A stretch of 64,000 bases of DNA, from positions 563,024-627,023 of the forward strand of contig JAKUHH010000090.1 of assembly GCA_022701365.1 (NCBI GenBank), read 5' to 3'. Each line of letters begins with the position of its first letter. Position 1 is the first letter of the stretch. The translations under genes and the position numbers were made by a program. The notes beneath the pieces are model-generated. The model did not search any database and was not told where the DNA came from. It saw only the letters and a list, made by a program, of their open reading frames with translations. Source of the DNA: Mycocentrospora acerina (Eukaryota > Ascomycota > Dothideomycetes > Pleosporales). Shown in pieces: positions 11,531-23,946 of the stretch.

Positions 11531-14314
11531 CTACTGCTTTGTCCTTGACCCTGGAGTGGCGTTGGGGAACAAAAGCGCAAGGCCCTCTTCCCAATTACGC
11601 TCCGTCACAATATCGACAACTGGCCTGCCCGACTCGTCGATGGCTTGCAGATCCACAGAGCCGCCCATGTCAATGAGCAACTTGAGGATTTTAGCGTCGC
11701 CGTTCTCGACAGCTTGGAGAACGGGGTTCCACCCGCGATGCATTTTGTTAATATCTGCACCGCGTGTGAGCAGCATCTGAATGATTTCTGTGTCGCCGCT
11801 GTATCGGCGGAGGGCCTTGACAAGTGGGAGGTGCTCGCCGGGGGCGTTGGGGTCGGCGTTTGCAACGTCGAGGAGGTAGCGTACGATGTCTTTGCGCTCT
11901 TCCCGGATGGCGGTGGTGAGAGGCGAGAAGACACCACAATTCTTATCCTCGACGCTGACACCGGCTGCGAGGAGTAGTTTAATGCTCTCAAGTTGGTTGG
12001 CTACGACGGCCATTTCGACAACGCCGCGGAAGGCGCGTGGGTTGGAGGTTGACGCAAGCAACTTCTTGAGAATGGCGGGCTGCTTCACGGCCATGCAGAG
12101 AGGCCAATCCTGACCTCGGATGGCGGGATCGGCACCACGTGCGAGGAGAATATCGACGAGATCGGGGTGGTCGTCACGAATTGCAGTGGTGAGTGCGGTG
12201 CATCCTTCTACTGTTCGATCATTGGGATTCACCCCCTGTTCCAACAGATAGAACAACGCTTCTTTGTCGTTGAAAGCTACAGCAGTCTCCAAAATACCCT
12301 TGGGGTTGTGAAGATCTGCACCAGCAGCAACCAATTGAGGCAGAAATTGTATGCGTTTGTGTGTTATACACTTAAAGGCAGGATATTCAGAAGCCTTAAA
12401 GTTAGGGTCTGCGCCATTTGCTAGAAGATATGTGAGAATGTCTGCGCTGTTGTCGCGAATAGCAGAACAAAGAGGTGTATAAACTCCATCCTTTCTTAAG
12501 TTGGGCGACACACCAGCGTCAATGAGAATCTTAATAGATTCCAATTTCTTCAGACTGGACGCAAGTTCCATTAAACCAGGCGTCTTCTTGTGGTCAGCGC
12601 CACGGGCTAGTAGCAACTGGAGCGCCTTAGGCTTGTATGTCGAGGGCCAAAGGGGATGTTTGGGTCCGGGAAGATTTGGACTAGCTCCATTGTCGAGTAG
12701 AATAGTCATAAGGTCCACGCGGTTCGCTTGGATAGCCTGGAAGAGCGCAGTTGTACCTTCACCGTTCTTGCCATCTGCATCGGCACCCGTAGAAAGGAGA
12801 ACCTCGACCACCCTAGGAGTAACAATCTTGTTTATGCACTGAACTAGTGCAGTTGAACCGTTCTCCATGATCAAGTTCGCGTCACCACCGTTTGCCATGA
12901 ACAGCTGAACAAATTCGAGATGGTTTTCACTTGCTGCCAGGGCCAGTGGTGACTCAGAGTTAGAGCCAGCGGAAAGGTTGGGATCAGCCTCATACTTGAG
13001 AAGTGTCTTGGCGCATTCAAAACAAGATGACTGAGTAGAGGCGATGAGAGGAGTAATGCCTTCTCGATCAATACCATTTGCATCAGCACCGTATCGAAGG
13101 AGTAAAGCAACGCTCTCCACATCTCGATGTTGAATAGCTATTCGCAACATGGTGGCTTCTACAGTGGGTTCTGCTTTTGCACCACCATCCAAGAGTTGCG
13201 CAAGAAAGCGATGGTTTTTCTGTTCCACAGCAGTGATAAGCGCTGCCTTGCCGCCAGCCATTTTGGAACCCTCGAGACGCCGTGGCGAGAATTGGCTTGA
13301 CAGAGGAGAGTCTACCTTTTGTACATGGAGACTATCATGCATAGAGCTTTCACGTATGCTGAGGTTGTGCATATCTTCTTCGTACAATACTCGGGTTCGC
13401 TGAGAGTCCTCCGAAATGACATCCTCATAGCCGTTATCGCCATGATATCTATTTGGCTGATACGTATCTCGATTAGAGCGTGATGTGGAAGATGAGCGGA
13501 CGCTTGGTGCTCGAAAAGTACCATGTGGTTCAGGCGTTGAGTGAGCAATGCTTTCTTGTCGTGAGTAGACGTCGCTCACGTTGGGGTGATGGTTGAGCGG
13601 GTGATTTCTGGACTCGCCAGTTGTTTGTCGTAAATCATGGAAAGAAGGTCGCTCATTCAGGCGTCCTGGCTGGAGAGCGCTCCTTTCTTGAGGTATGTTC
13701 CTTTCTTGGCTATATTGACTACTCTTAGAGGGAGTTGGAGGAGGATTTGAGAGTGGAGCCGGCTGGGGTGGTGGAAGTGACGACACCTTGCTTGGGTCCA
13801 TACGCTCCAGAGCAGCGATAAGACCCGTGTATCCAATACCCATGGTCGCATCCGCCTGTGCATCACCGATCGTCCATCGGAACATGGCAGAGCTGACTTT
13901 TAACGAATCTCGGCTTCTTGAGAGCGTGCTGCGCATCTTGTCCACATCTGTATCGGCAAACATCATGCGAAATCGCTTTCCAAACCCGCCCTTATGGGTT
14001 TCATTATCCACAAACTTGACAACCATCTGGTAAAGGACCACAAACTCATCGTAGACTTGACGCATGCGTTTGTCGAGGTCCTGTGTTACTTCTATTGGAA
14101 CACTATGGTTTGTTCGCGACGCTTCCGTAAGACCAGCTTCAATTGACCACAAGAGACGTCCTAGCTGGACGAATTCTGTGGCAAGAACCTGAACTCCGTG
14201 TATCGGTTGTTTAGCAGTACTGAGATACTCCAAGAGGCGTATGGAGATGGTGTTGCCTTGTGCTGTTACCCGATTGCATAGCTGGATAGACGTTTCCTTG
14301 CTTGCAGGAGCCAT
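11531..14314 (-). CDS. ankyrin-repeat protein with ascomycete N-terminal helical domain
   Basis: Single exon, 927 residues from the ATG at 14314; the frame opens 16 codons earlier, but the inner start begins the family-like MAPASKE sequence. Residues 1-190 are a helical domain of the type found at the N-terminus of many fungal NLR-like and ankyrin proteins. Residues about 190-350 are a Pro/Ser/Gln/Arg-rich disordered linker. From about residue 350 to the end run roughly fifteen ankyrin repeats with the usual LLxxGADPN turns. Within them a unit of 91-93 residues (three ankyrins) recurs at least four times, each beginning with a TALxxAI-type motif. No kinase, NACHT or membrane segment is present. 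The protein is probably a cytoplasmic scaffold; the partner is unknown. Confidence 0.9.
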   Translation of the reverse strand: MAPASKETSIQLCNRVTAQGNTISIRLLEYLSTAKQPIHGVQVLATEFVQLGRLLWSIEAGLTEASRTNHSVPIEVTQDLDKRMRQVYDEFVVLYQMVVKFVDNETHKGGFGKRFRMMFADTDVDKMRSTLSRSRDSLKVSSAMFRWTIGDAQADATMGIGYTGLIAALERMDPSKVSSLPPPQPAPLSNPPPTPSKSSQYSQERNIPQERSALQPGRLNERPSFHDLRQTTGESRNHPLNHHPNVSDVYSRQESIAHSTPEPHGTFRAPSVRSSSTSRSNRDTYQPNRYHGDNGYEDVISEDSQRTRVLYEEDMHNLSIRESSMHDSLHVQKVDSPLSSQFSPRRLEGSKMAGGKAALITAVEQKNHRFLAQLLDGGAKAEPTVEATMLRIAIQHRDVESVALLLRYGADANGIDREGITPLIASTQSSCFECAKTLLKYEADPNLSAGSNSESPLALAASENHLEFVQLFMANGGDANLIMENGSTALVQCINKIVTPRVVEVLLSTGADADGKNGEGTTALFQAIQANRVDLMTILLDNGASPNLPGPKHPLWPSTYKPKALQLLLARGADHKKTPGLMELASSLKKLESIKILIDAGVSPNLRKDGVYTPLCSAIRDNSADILTYLLANGADPNFKASEYPAFKCITHKRIQFLPQLVAAGADLHNPKGILETAVAFNDKEALFYLLEQGVNPNDRTVEGCTALTTAIRDDHPDLVDILLARGADPAIRGQDWPLCMAVKQPAILKKLLASTSNPRAFRGVVEMAVVANQLESIKLLLAAGVSVEDKNCGVFSPLTTAIREERKDIVRYLLDVANADPNAPGEHLPLVKALRRYSGDTEIIQMLLTRGADINKMHRGWNPVLQAVENGDAKILKLLIDMGGSVDLQAIDESGRPVVDIVTERNWEEGLALLFPNATPGSRTKQ

Positions 14315-17300
14315 GATGACAGCTGGAATGTAAGAACCGAAGAATGAGGGACGGCGAATCACCTCAAAACAAGAGCCGGACAGGAGTTATGTATACGCGT
14401 TGATCCTTTACCCCAAGTGAACTTTATACAATGTTACTTCACTTGTTCGGTCGCTCTAGACCGTCCAAACACTGGGCTCAATGGAAGAAGCCTTGTTCCG
14501 CGAATGGTCGTCTGCCTAGGGTATCATGGTAATGTGCCAAATCCCAAGAAGAACCACTAAGCATGGTGACCAGTCGTGCGCCAGCATTTTTGAGGCACGC
14601 TATTTGCCGAGTGGCTCACCTCTGTCAAGGACCAGAGTCATGGCGAGGTGCAGTAGCTGATAACTGAGTTTAAATTATCCTTTAGCCCTGGTGCAATGGG
14701 TCACGAACCGGTTATCTGTGCAGAGAAGCGCCGGTCCGAAATTGGTCAAGGTAGATCCCAGGTGCTGAGAGCTTTGACAGCCGTTACACCACGTTTAGGT
14801 CTAAGCACACAAGCGTAGCCATGTAGGTGGTATTTGGGGTGCGTGTGAAATCTTGGAGCGCTGCTGGCAACAGCACAGCACGAGTCGAATCGGGATCCAG
14901 ATACGAAGATGACGCAAACATGTATCAGGATTCACCGACAAGTCATGGGCTTGGACACTTCCCCGCCACCAGCTCTAGTGGGTGGTCCTGCAGATCAGCT
15001 TCCAGGATAACGCATTCGACTGGCACCGTGTGCCTGTCCACGCCTGCATGCTTGCTGCGCAGAACCCACATGTACTGCAAATCCTCTAGGAAATATATCA
15101 AAGTGTGGGCTCTGCGGGCGGGTCGATCAATTTTAAACGTGGCACATGCAAGTGCCGAGGGCGACGACAATTGAGTCCTTGTTACATTCAAATACCTAAT
15201 CTCGTATGTGCGGTCGCCGTCCGGCAGACATATGCAGATTTTCGGCGCTTGTCAACACGCCACAGCCAAGCTAGAAGCTAGAAGCTTCAGATGCTGACCG
15301 CGAAACATGTTTTCGTAGGCACCCTACCTACCGAGCATGGAGGGCTTTGACAACTCAGATGCCTGTGCACCACGAACGACGGACGTTTATCAGTGTCGCC
15401 ATGACTGGAAGCACATTCCCACCCACAGGGATCTCAACGGCATAGCCTTGCTATGGTTACTTTTGCCGTCACTGACACCTTCCAACCGTCGCGCACGCCG
15501 ATTTACACCGTGGCTTTGCACAATCACAATTATGCGTTGGAGTCTATGGCATACTATGATCTCATCATCGTGACAAATTGACCCTTGCAGCCTACCAGAG
15601 ATTGTCGAGATCGAGGCGCAAGCACCGACCGTGGAAACCCCATCATAACTCAGGAACTGGCGAGCATGGCCTCTGAGATTCTGTGCACTAAGCACGTCAG
15701 CCACTAGCGGTGGTTGCCGAGTAGAAAGGGGTATTGGTACAGCCGGAAGGTGCAGCCGAGGCACGCGTTCAAGCTTATGGGGCATTTCACATTAAGGTGG
15801 TTTATGCGGCCCGAGTGGACATGAGAAGCTCCCCTCAAACAGCGCGACGAATCTCTGTACCTGAAGATTCGTCATGGAGAGTATTACTCAACTCTTTCGT
15901 AAGACCAGGCTCGCAACTCCTGTCCGTCTTCACACTATCGGTACACTCTCATAGTGAGGCGTTGTATAGTTACTCTCATACTATTGAAATTCGGCAAGCC
16001 GAATGCATGTGCCATCGTTTGGCTATCGTTGCTTGCGTAGACGCACATCTCCACTTCCGGGAAGAACTTCCCAAACACCAGGAAAGGGGATGTGATTGTT
16101 CGACCCCGGCACCAATCCTATGAAGAAAGGGATGGAAAGTGACTGAGCCGCAGCTAGGAGTTTCATCCGCTAACAACTGCTAAACTAACCCGGGAAAACG
16201 AACCCGGCTTTCCCGATCGTCTAGATCTGCTTGCTGGTTGCCATTTTGTAGCACGCGAGCCATGTCGACCCAAGTTTTGCCCGCCAAATAGTTAGGGCGT
16301 TCGAGAAGCTTTTGTCAAGCTGGATAGGGTTCACTAGGGTACCGGAGTGTGGGAGCCGCCATCCAGTCGGGCACTATCCGATAGGCAAAGTCCCATTCAT
16401 TATGCAAAGCATGTGTGTGAGCCGTACAGTTCTCAGCTCGCTAACTTATCGTAGGGGTTTCTGAGATCTCCAAAATCTCATTCGTCTGGGTATGCTTCGT
16501 ATCCGACTTTTGCCATCCGTGCGGCATCAAGCCGTGATGCCAGACTGTGAACGCTGCACTCTTAAATATACCGCAAAAACCGGAAAAAAGGAGCGTAGCT
16601 AACCCTCATGAGGCAGGAGCATTTGGGCCTGTCAGATGGCATGGAAGCCTCCGACAAGCACGGATAATATATCTTGGCGTAAAACCAAGAACAAAACGGA
16701 GCAATAATTATGTTTTCAAAGAGTAAATGTTCAAACAGCATCTGATCGACTCGGCTTATTGATGGGTTGTTTCAGCGTTAGCATACTGCAGATCGATAAT
16801 GGGAAGTTTGAGACATGCAACCCGTAGTGGGCTGCGAGTTGGGCCTCTCAATTACCTACTTCAAACTGATGTATGTAAGCACATACCTAGTTGAGTTGAT
16901 GTTGAAAGCCCGAGCCACCCTGATCCTGATTCTCTCACTGGTCCAGAAATTCCCATCACATCGGGGTTAGTCCAGTATATCTATTTCAGTTTATGCGATA
17001 GTCCAACCTCATTCGTCTCGATACGAGTGTTCCTGGTCGACTACGTTCTGGTGTTTCCCTTTCGAACTTGACCCTTCAAATATGGCGTTAGGTAGGATGT
17101 ATCGACACACACGTACAACTAGTTAAGGTGCTTGGGTGGCTTAAAGAACATGGATCCTCGAGTCTCATGGGGGAGCTAAACAGGAGAGTATTACTATTTG
17201 TGCGTCGCAGCAATTTGGACAATGTGTGTGGTCAAGATTGTATTCGACAAATTATAACCTGATTAGATCACAAGAGACATCTTCTCAAAGTTTGTTGCCA

Positions 17301-17876
17301 TAGGCGGTTTCGTGCCTGTGTATGCTGAGAGCGAGTGTTTCAGTTATGAACAGCCGAAATTTGATACCACGATGTTATGCACACGCAGGTCGTGAACTGC
17401 ACTTAGAGGAACACCGAAATCGTAGGAATAGATCTAAGAAAGATGCGTGCGTATAATTTTGTGAAGTATTATGGTAGATTCAGTGGGGCTATGTGAATGG
17501 ATGATCTGCTCAGGAATGTTAAGCTTGATTGGTCAACATGGAACATCGATGATGCTGCTACAATCCTGCTCAAAATGATAGCTGATAGCAGTGACATCGA
17601 TCATCTCAATCAATAATATGAAGCAAGTCCTAGCTTCAAGTTGGGATATAATGTCCGCCTCTTGACTGCAGTGGGCGAGAAGATACAGATGGACATTTTG
17701 GGATAAGATGACAAACAAACGACACGACGATGACGCGCTAGCATGTGATTTCAGTTCTTGGCATTGATCGGCACGTTGTCCTGCACTCTAGAAGTCGTCA
17801 TCTTTACCACAATCACACGTTGGCCAACAATAATCCCAAACACCTGGTCAAGTAGCGAGTTCTGCGCACTTTTATA
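14315..17876. other. long intergenic stretch, 3.5 kb
   Basis: No credible coding model on either strand despite several frames of 60-130 codons (such as 14827-15174 plus and 15390-15785 minus), which lack family resemblance and are broken by overlapping alternatives. It lies between two divergently oriented genes, the ankyrin gene (minus, start 14314) and the THOC5-like gene (plus, start 17877), so both promoters are inside. I see no transposon ends, tRNA or long repeat. Confidence 0.5.
17731..17764 (+). promoter_or_regulatory. two-block promoter motif, copy 1
   Basis: Block A (TGACGCGCTAGCATGTG, 17731-17747) and block B (TTCTTGGCAT, 17755-17764), 7 bases apart, lie about 110-145 bases before the THOC5-like start codon. 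Both blocks recur without mismatch before the SNF2/RING helicase gene. Block A contains the palindrome GCTAGC and a TGACG half-site. A role as a shared transcription-factor site is inferred. Confidence 0.5.
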
Positions 17877-18644
17877 ATGACGGACCTACCGCTTCCCGAT
17901 GCTGCATCTGGTGATGCAATGCCAGCCGACCTATCCTCGTTTGACATTGCCAGTCTGGTGAAGACACCACACAATGCGCGTCTCTATCAAGAGGTTCAGA
18001 GGCTCAAAACCATGGTCAATGAGCTTGTAGACTACCAACTTGATCATCCCCAGAATTCAAGTCCTGTTTCACGCGACGAGATCGACGAGGCAAAGAAAAC
18101 AAAGCGTCAAGTCGAGAAGAAAGAGAAATACATTCGTGCACAGCTTTCTATCATCAAGACGCTACATCGCCAAAGTGTCATGAAGGTGCGCGAGGAAAAG
18201 ACAAAGACGGCGGATGATAGGGCGGTCAATGACGCTTTGATCTTAGGCCTGCACAATCTCAAGTACGAGGAGCAGTCGCTGAGATCTGAGATTTCTGCTG
18301 CTGAAAACTACGAGTACGTGAAATCCTATTCACACAAGTCTCACTGCTAACAATGGTATAGCCACAAGTATATAAAACTCCCTCTTATCCCTACGGAAGA
18401 GTTTCTTGAGTTGTTTCCTGAGCACAGAGACTCCACCGAACACAACCTTATGACGGCGCGTATTGAGCACGAACACCAAGTGCGCCTCAAGCTGGAGGAG
18501 CGTCGCCAGGAAAAGCTCAAGCAGAAGCAGAAGCTGATTGCAGAAGTTAAAAAGGGCAAAGACGATCTCACTAAGTTGGATACTATGGTCGAGAAGTTTA
18601 TTGAGGATGCGGAGCCGATCAAGAGAGTACTGGCGACAGAATAG
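17877..18644 (+). CDS. THO complex subunit 5-like protein (THOC5/FMIP family)
   Basis: Join 17877-18313, 18362-18644; 239 residues. The 48-base intron has donor GTACGT and acceptor TAG and preserves an Asp codon. The start is followed by a short acidic N-terminus, then a long helical, Lys/Glu-rich coiled coil (residues about 45-145) and the conserved block KYIKLPLIPTEEF, followed by a second coiled coil rich in Glu/Lys/Arg. This order matches the N-terminal half of metazoan THOC5, which acts in the nuclear THO/TREX complex that couples transcription to mRNA export. Ascomycete homologues are shorter than the human protein, so 239 residues need not mean truncation. No catalytic residues are expected. 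Confidence 0.83.
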
Positions 18645-19356
18645 GGCGTCACGGTGAGGCTCTGCTACCCTCTAACAAAGTCACGGTTCATTTCCCATCG
18701 CAAAAACCTTGTGCTGTTGCGATCAAACTGCCATATCGAAGCCAGAAGCGTAATTACTCAGGGCTATACATGTAGCATCTTCTCTTGCTCCTATTGTCAC
18801 TCCTAAACACTTCATCGAGTTCGCTCCCAGGCATTTTTTTCCGACCATCCCCACGAACTTGGCCAGGAACAATCCACCAGACCTACACCACAATCAAAGG
18901 CTCATAAACTTGGCGGTTATTAGCCCTTTTTATTCTGCGCAACAATGGAGCCCTATGAATGAGTGTCTTCAGGTTGGAACTGAAGTATGACAAGACCTAC
19001 TTGTCCTAGTTTAAGCATATTATATCGTTCGAATTTCAAAGGCATTATTCCATGCCTGCACACCTAGCGCTAGTTTTAGAAGTCGTGGTATGGACATGAC
19101 TCATTGGGCATGGGCCATTGGGCAAGGAGATCAAGAAGAGAATCATTGATCTTCTATCTTGAAGAGGGAATTAATCCACATGTCAAACAGCTGTCTGTAT
19201 GATACCCAAGTAGCTTTGGAAATACAGTTTATGATCTTCTCTTTGCACCTTCGGGATTCTGTACTCGGCGAAGATGATGGTGATCTGCTGTGGGTTGACG
19301 CGCTAGCATGTGGCTAATTCTTGGCATCAATGCATGCACGCTGATACCTCCGCGCC
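18645..19356. other. intergenic between THOC5-like and helicase genes
   Basis: About 710 bases between two genes on the same strand. It holds the 3' region of the first gene and, at its right end, the second copy of the two-block promoter motif. No other feature is seen. Confidence 0.6.
19296..19327 (+). promoter_or_regulatory. two-block promoter motif, copy 2
   Basis: Block A (19296-19312) is identical over 17 bases to 17731-17747, and block B (19318-19327) is identical over 10 bases to 17755-17764; the spacer is 5 instead of 7 bases. It ends about 30 bases before the first ATG of the helicase gene (19357), or 87 before the alternative ATG at 19414. Confidence 0.5.
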
Positions 19357-22300
19357 ATGCTTGCTATCCTAACACTTCCAACTCAGCCATTTTTTCCTCT
19401 AAAAAAAACTACGATGGCTTCTTTTAATGGACGCGCAAGAATCCTCAGCGCGCACCCCTTGATGTCAGCACCTTCAGTTCGACGGGGAGGCCAAGCACCG
19501 ATGTCGCTTGAAGTGCAAGATGCCTCATACAACCTCGAATCTGTTCAGCGTCTATGCGCCGCACCCGACACCGCGAACGGGGGAGAGCGACAAGGAAAAA
19601 AACGGCGCAAACTTGAAAGTGGAGATGGAGTTGCAACACAATCGATTGAATGGGAAAATGAGAGTTTTATCCTGGCCAGAGTATCGTTGGATCTGGACCT
19701 CCACGCGCATCCTCAGGACCAGACAGACATTATGTATGTGTCAAGTCACGAATTTCACGTTTCGACTGCTGTATCATTTGAATTTTTCAACAAGTCAGAT
19801 TCTGATGCTTTTGAGATTCAATTGTTCAACACCAGTACTGGTGCCGGTGCAAGCATCATTGCCACTACCCAAAACGATCTTCTTCGCTCGGTGGCACCGC
19901 ACTTGTACATTGCAGCGTCAATGGCTACTTCACGCGGCGGGAAGAATATTAGGCCCGTATCCCGGGCCTCTTTTTGTCGTTGTCTTCTCGTTCCACCCAA
20001 AACTGGTCGTGATGCATACACGCTTGAAGTTGAAGTCCGGTGGACACAAGGGTTTTCGGTGGTTGAAGAACCGAGCGTGAAGATGCGCTACATGAAAGAT
20101 GAGCTAAGACTGCTCACAAGATGTTTTCCGGATGTGACAGCTCAGAGCGACTTGAACTGGGCTCTTTCCGACTTCTACGAATCGGTACACGTGCCACCAA
20201 CCAACATGAAGGTGTCGCCTCGTATCCAACAAAGTTTATCAGAGACGGTGTTATACCCATTCCAGCAAAGAGCAGTAGACTGGTTACTGCGACGGGAAGG
20301 TGTGGCTTTCTCGGCATCTGGACAATTAAAGCCTTGCATCGAGTCAGGTCCACCAGCGTCATTTAGGCAGACGCAAGACGCACTCGGGAAGCGTTGTTTT
20401 ATCAGTCAGCTTCGAGGCATGATAGTCGCTGATCTGACGGATATGAAGCACGATACCCTCCAGTCTTTGCGAGGCGGCATACTAGCCGAAGAGATGGGTC
20501 TGGGAAAGACAGTCGAGCTCATTGCACTTATATCTCATCACAAACGAGATATTTCCGACGAGATTTTATTTGACGCATATACTGGAGCGCACGTCAAGGT
20601 CTCTGGCGCTACGTTGATTATCACTCCGCAGTCTATTCTGGAGCAGTGGATAAGTGAAATTCATACCCACGCACCAGAGCTCAAAGTACTACATTATAAA
20701 GGTCTTCCGCCATCTTCTGCGCCTAAAAAGGACCACACGGCCGCAACCGTTGAAAACCTCATGCGGTACGATGTTGTGTTGACTACGTATAGCGTACTCT
20801 CAAAGGAAGTTCATTTCGCGACGCCTCCACCAGACCGCTCATTCCGACACAAACGACGCCATGAGCGTCGCAAAAGCCCTCTGGTAGAAATATGTTGGTG
20901 GCGGGTTTGCCTAGACGAAGCGCAGATGATAGAGAGTGGTGTTAGCCAAGCTGCCACTGTGGCTCGAACAATCCCTCGCTGTAATGCCTGGGCCGTTACC
21001 GGAACGCCCCTTCGTAAAGACATACAAGACTTGCGCGGTCTACTAATATTTCTGAGATGCGATGAATTTGCTCAAAACAAAACTGTTTGGGATCGTCTTG
21101 ACAAAACATCGTTTCACCTTATATTTAATCAGATCGCTTTGCGCCACACCAAGGATAAAATCCGAGGCGAGCTTCATCTTCCACCCCAAAGACGCGCAGT
21201 TATTACCGTTCCATTTACAGCAATAGAGGAGCAAAATTACTCTGAGATGGTTCGGCAAATGTGCGATGCATGTTGGTTATCGCCCACAGGATCCCCCCTA
21301 CGTGAAGATAGGGACCCATCTCATCCAGAGGTACTAGAACGTATGCGTGAATGGCTGGTCCGATTACGCCAGACGTGTCTACACGCGCATGTGGGACGTA
21401 AGAATAGAAAAGCGTTGGGTGGCAAGCATGGAGCCTTGCGAACTGTTCACGAAGTTCTCGAAGTCATGATTGAGCAAAACGATGCAAGTACAAAGTCCGA
21501 AGCCCGTGACATGATTTTCCATCATATTCAAATGGGTCATGTCAAAGCATACGCTGGTAACGTCGATAATCGTGCAGAAACCGCTCTACCGGTCTTCCAA
21601 GACGCTCTGAAAGAAGCACAGTCGTATGTTGAATTTTGTAGAAGTGAAATTTGTCTCGAAATAAACAGGCTAGGCAAGACTGTCGCAGCCAATGAACTGC
21701 TAGCCGCGATAGACTACGAAGACTCGGGTAGTGGAGCAAATGTGCATGGTGACAATACTAGTCGCCTTTCAATCATGCGCAAACCGCTGCGGTCCTTCCT
21801 GGAGCTCGAACATGCCTGCAAGTTCTTCATTGGCACTACGTATCATCAGATGCAGTCCAACTTAACAATAGAAATTAATCCCGAGGAAGCAATTCGACTT
21901 ACCAATCTCGAATTAGAATGGTACACAAAGGCACAGATTGTTCGTCGCGAGCTGCTTTTGGAAGCAAAACGCAGAGCCCAGCAGCAAATGGCGGCTATTA
22001 ATTCGAAAGAAAATTTCCAGCAGATCTCTAAAATAGATGACTTGCCAGACTTCGGTGGGATTGAAGGTCGGAAGTTTCTCGATATGATGGATAACATCAG
22101 TGACTTTATGAACGCGCAAGCGAAACAGCTTGACATTTGGCGAGCGAATATTGTTGAAATTCTTTTGACGCGTCTGGTGGATGACGACAACAGCGAGGAA
22201 GATACTGGCGAAGAACTTGCTAAATCAATAGAGGACCAGGATAAGCTTTATGCGTACCTGATGGCATTTCGAACACTTGTGGCAGACAGAAGCACTGCAG

Positions 22301-23946
22301 TACACGGACTAAAAAATGAGCTTGTCGATCACGAGATTGAATTTGCAGAGAAGCAAACACGTGATCCGGACCCAAAGAGACGAGGCCATGCACCTGAGCT
22401 TGTAGTTCAGATCGCACAGACACGAGGCAAGCTGCTTTCAATGTTAGAGGCCGGCTCACTAAAGGGTGTAACCTCTATCGCCCGTTCGTTACTCACCTCA
22501 TTGCAATACAGAGCAAGTGATGGAGATAGTCGTGCAGCATCTGAAGCAGATATAATAGGGAAACATTTGTCTCGAATCCAAGCAATTGCCACCGAACAGG
22601 CGAAAGCTGTCGTCGCACTAGAAAAAGAACAAGACATATTTCGGGCAACAATGAACCAGCGTCTAGAATACTATCGTCAATTTCAACACATCTCTGACAC
22701 TGTGGGCCAATGGAAAGAAGAATTAGACGAGACGTTTGACGAGCGCGAGTATGATAGATGCAGATCCACGTACAAGCGCAAAGAAGCACTGGTTGCTAGT
22801 TTGAAGAAGAAGCACGCATATCTGGTCAATCTGCGAACAGAGGAGAGCCAGGTCGATATGAAGAACGATTGCGTCATTTGTCAGGATGAGATTAAGGTCG
22901 GTGTCCTAACGACTTGTGGACACAAGGTGAGTTGAATCTATGCATGTAGTTGCTTTCCGACTAATTTGGCGCAGTATTGCAAAGAGTGCATCAACACATG
23001 GTGGCGAGCGCACCGCACATGTCCTATGTGCAAGCAAAAACTTGGCTCGTCAGACTTCACAAATATCAACTTTAAACCTAGTGAAATGAGAACACAAGAT
23101 GTTGTTCATGGCTCTGATGACCCATCGCAAGCATCTTCACCGGACTTGACGAACTTGACTATATACTCGGACATTGGCTCTACCACGATGAGTGAAATCA
23201 AGAACATTGATCTCTCCGGCAGCTACGGCTCGAAAGTCGATATGATTGCACGTCATTTGCTTTGGATACGCGCCAATGACCCAGGCGCCAAATCTATCAT
23301 CTTCAGCCAATTTAGCGACTTCCTGGGCGTCTTGCGCGAAGCACTGAAGAGGTGGGGGATTGGTATCAGCGGTATTGCAGAGAAAGATGGAATTTCAAAG
23401 TTCAAGAACGATGCCGCTGTAGAATGCTTTCTCCTCGACGCCAAATCCGATTCCTCTGGGCTCAATCTCATTAACGCAACATATGTTTTCTTATGCGAGC
23501 CGCTTATCAATCCTGCCATCGAACTACAAGCAATTGCACGTGTTCATCGTATCGGCCAACAACGTCCCACAACTGTATTCATGTACCTCGTCAGCGACAC
23601 AGTTGAGGAAGCCATCTACGATATATCTGTTGCGCGGCGCCTTGAGCACATAAGCAAGACCAAGGACACGATATCCCTGACTAGAGCTTCCTCGCCTACA
23701 CTTCAGGAAACATCGCTCGAAAAGGCGAATTCCGCTGAAATGCAAGCTGCACCACTCAAGCAGTTGATACGGGCAAAGGGCGAGGGAGAAGTCGTTAAGG
23801 CGGATGACCTTTGGCGTTGTTTATTTGGGAAGGTGAAACGAGATGGCAACAAGACACAGACGCTGGACAGGGAGATCCAACGGCATTTGAGAGTAGAGGC
23901 GGCGGAAGAGAGAATTGCAGTTTCAGAGGTGGGAGATGAAGCCTGA
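19357..23946 (+). CDS. SNF2-family ATPase with internal RING finger (SHPRH/Irc20-like E3 ubiquitin ligase)
   Basis: Join 19357-22926, 22975-23946; 1513 residues from the first ATG, or 1494 from the ATG at 19414, whose MASFNGRAR context also looks good. The 48-base intron (donor GTGAGT, acceptor CAG) falls inside the RING finger. Walker A with Gly381-Leu-Gly-Lys-Thr385 is preceded by the SNF2 block GGILAEEM, and the DEAQ box (Asp520 to Gln523) lies in a WWRVCLDEAQ context. A long helical insert follows, then a C3HC4 RING (Cys1172, Cys1175, Cys1187, His1189, Cys1192, Cys1195, Cys1206, Cys1209), and then the helicase C-terminal half with the VHRIGQQR motif. A RING between the two ATPase halves is typical of SHPRH and yeast Irc20, nuclear proteins of DNA repair and transcription that ubiquitinate targets. 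All catalytic and zinc residues are present. Confidence 0.93.

Noticed and set aside
13149..14033. Plus-strand frames over the ankyrin gene
   Set aside because: They are shadows of the long minus-strand coding exon.
14827..15785. Frames of 115 and 131 codons in the 3.5 kb gap
   Set aside because: Composition and overlap suggest chance; no motif or gene structure could be built.
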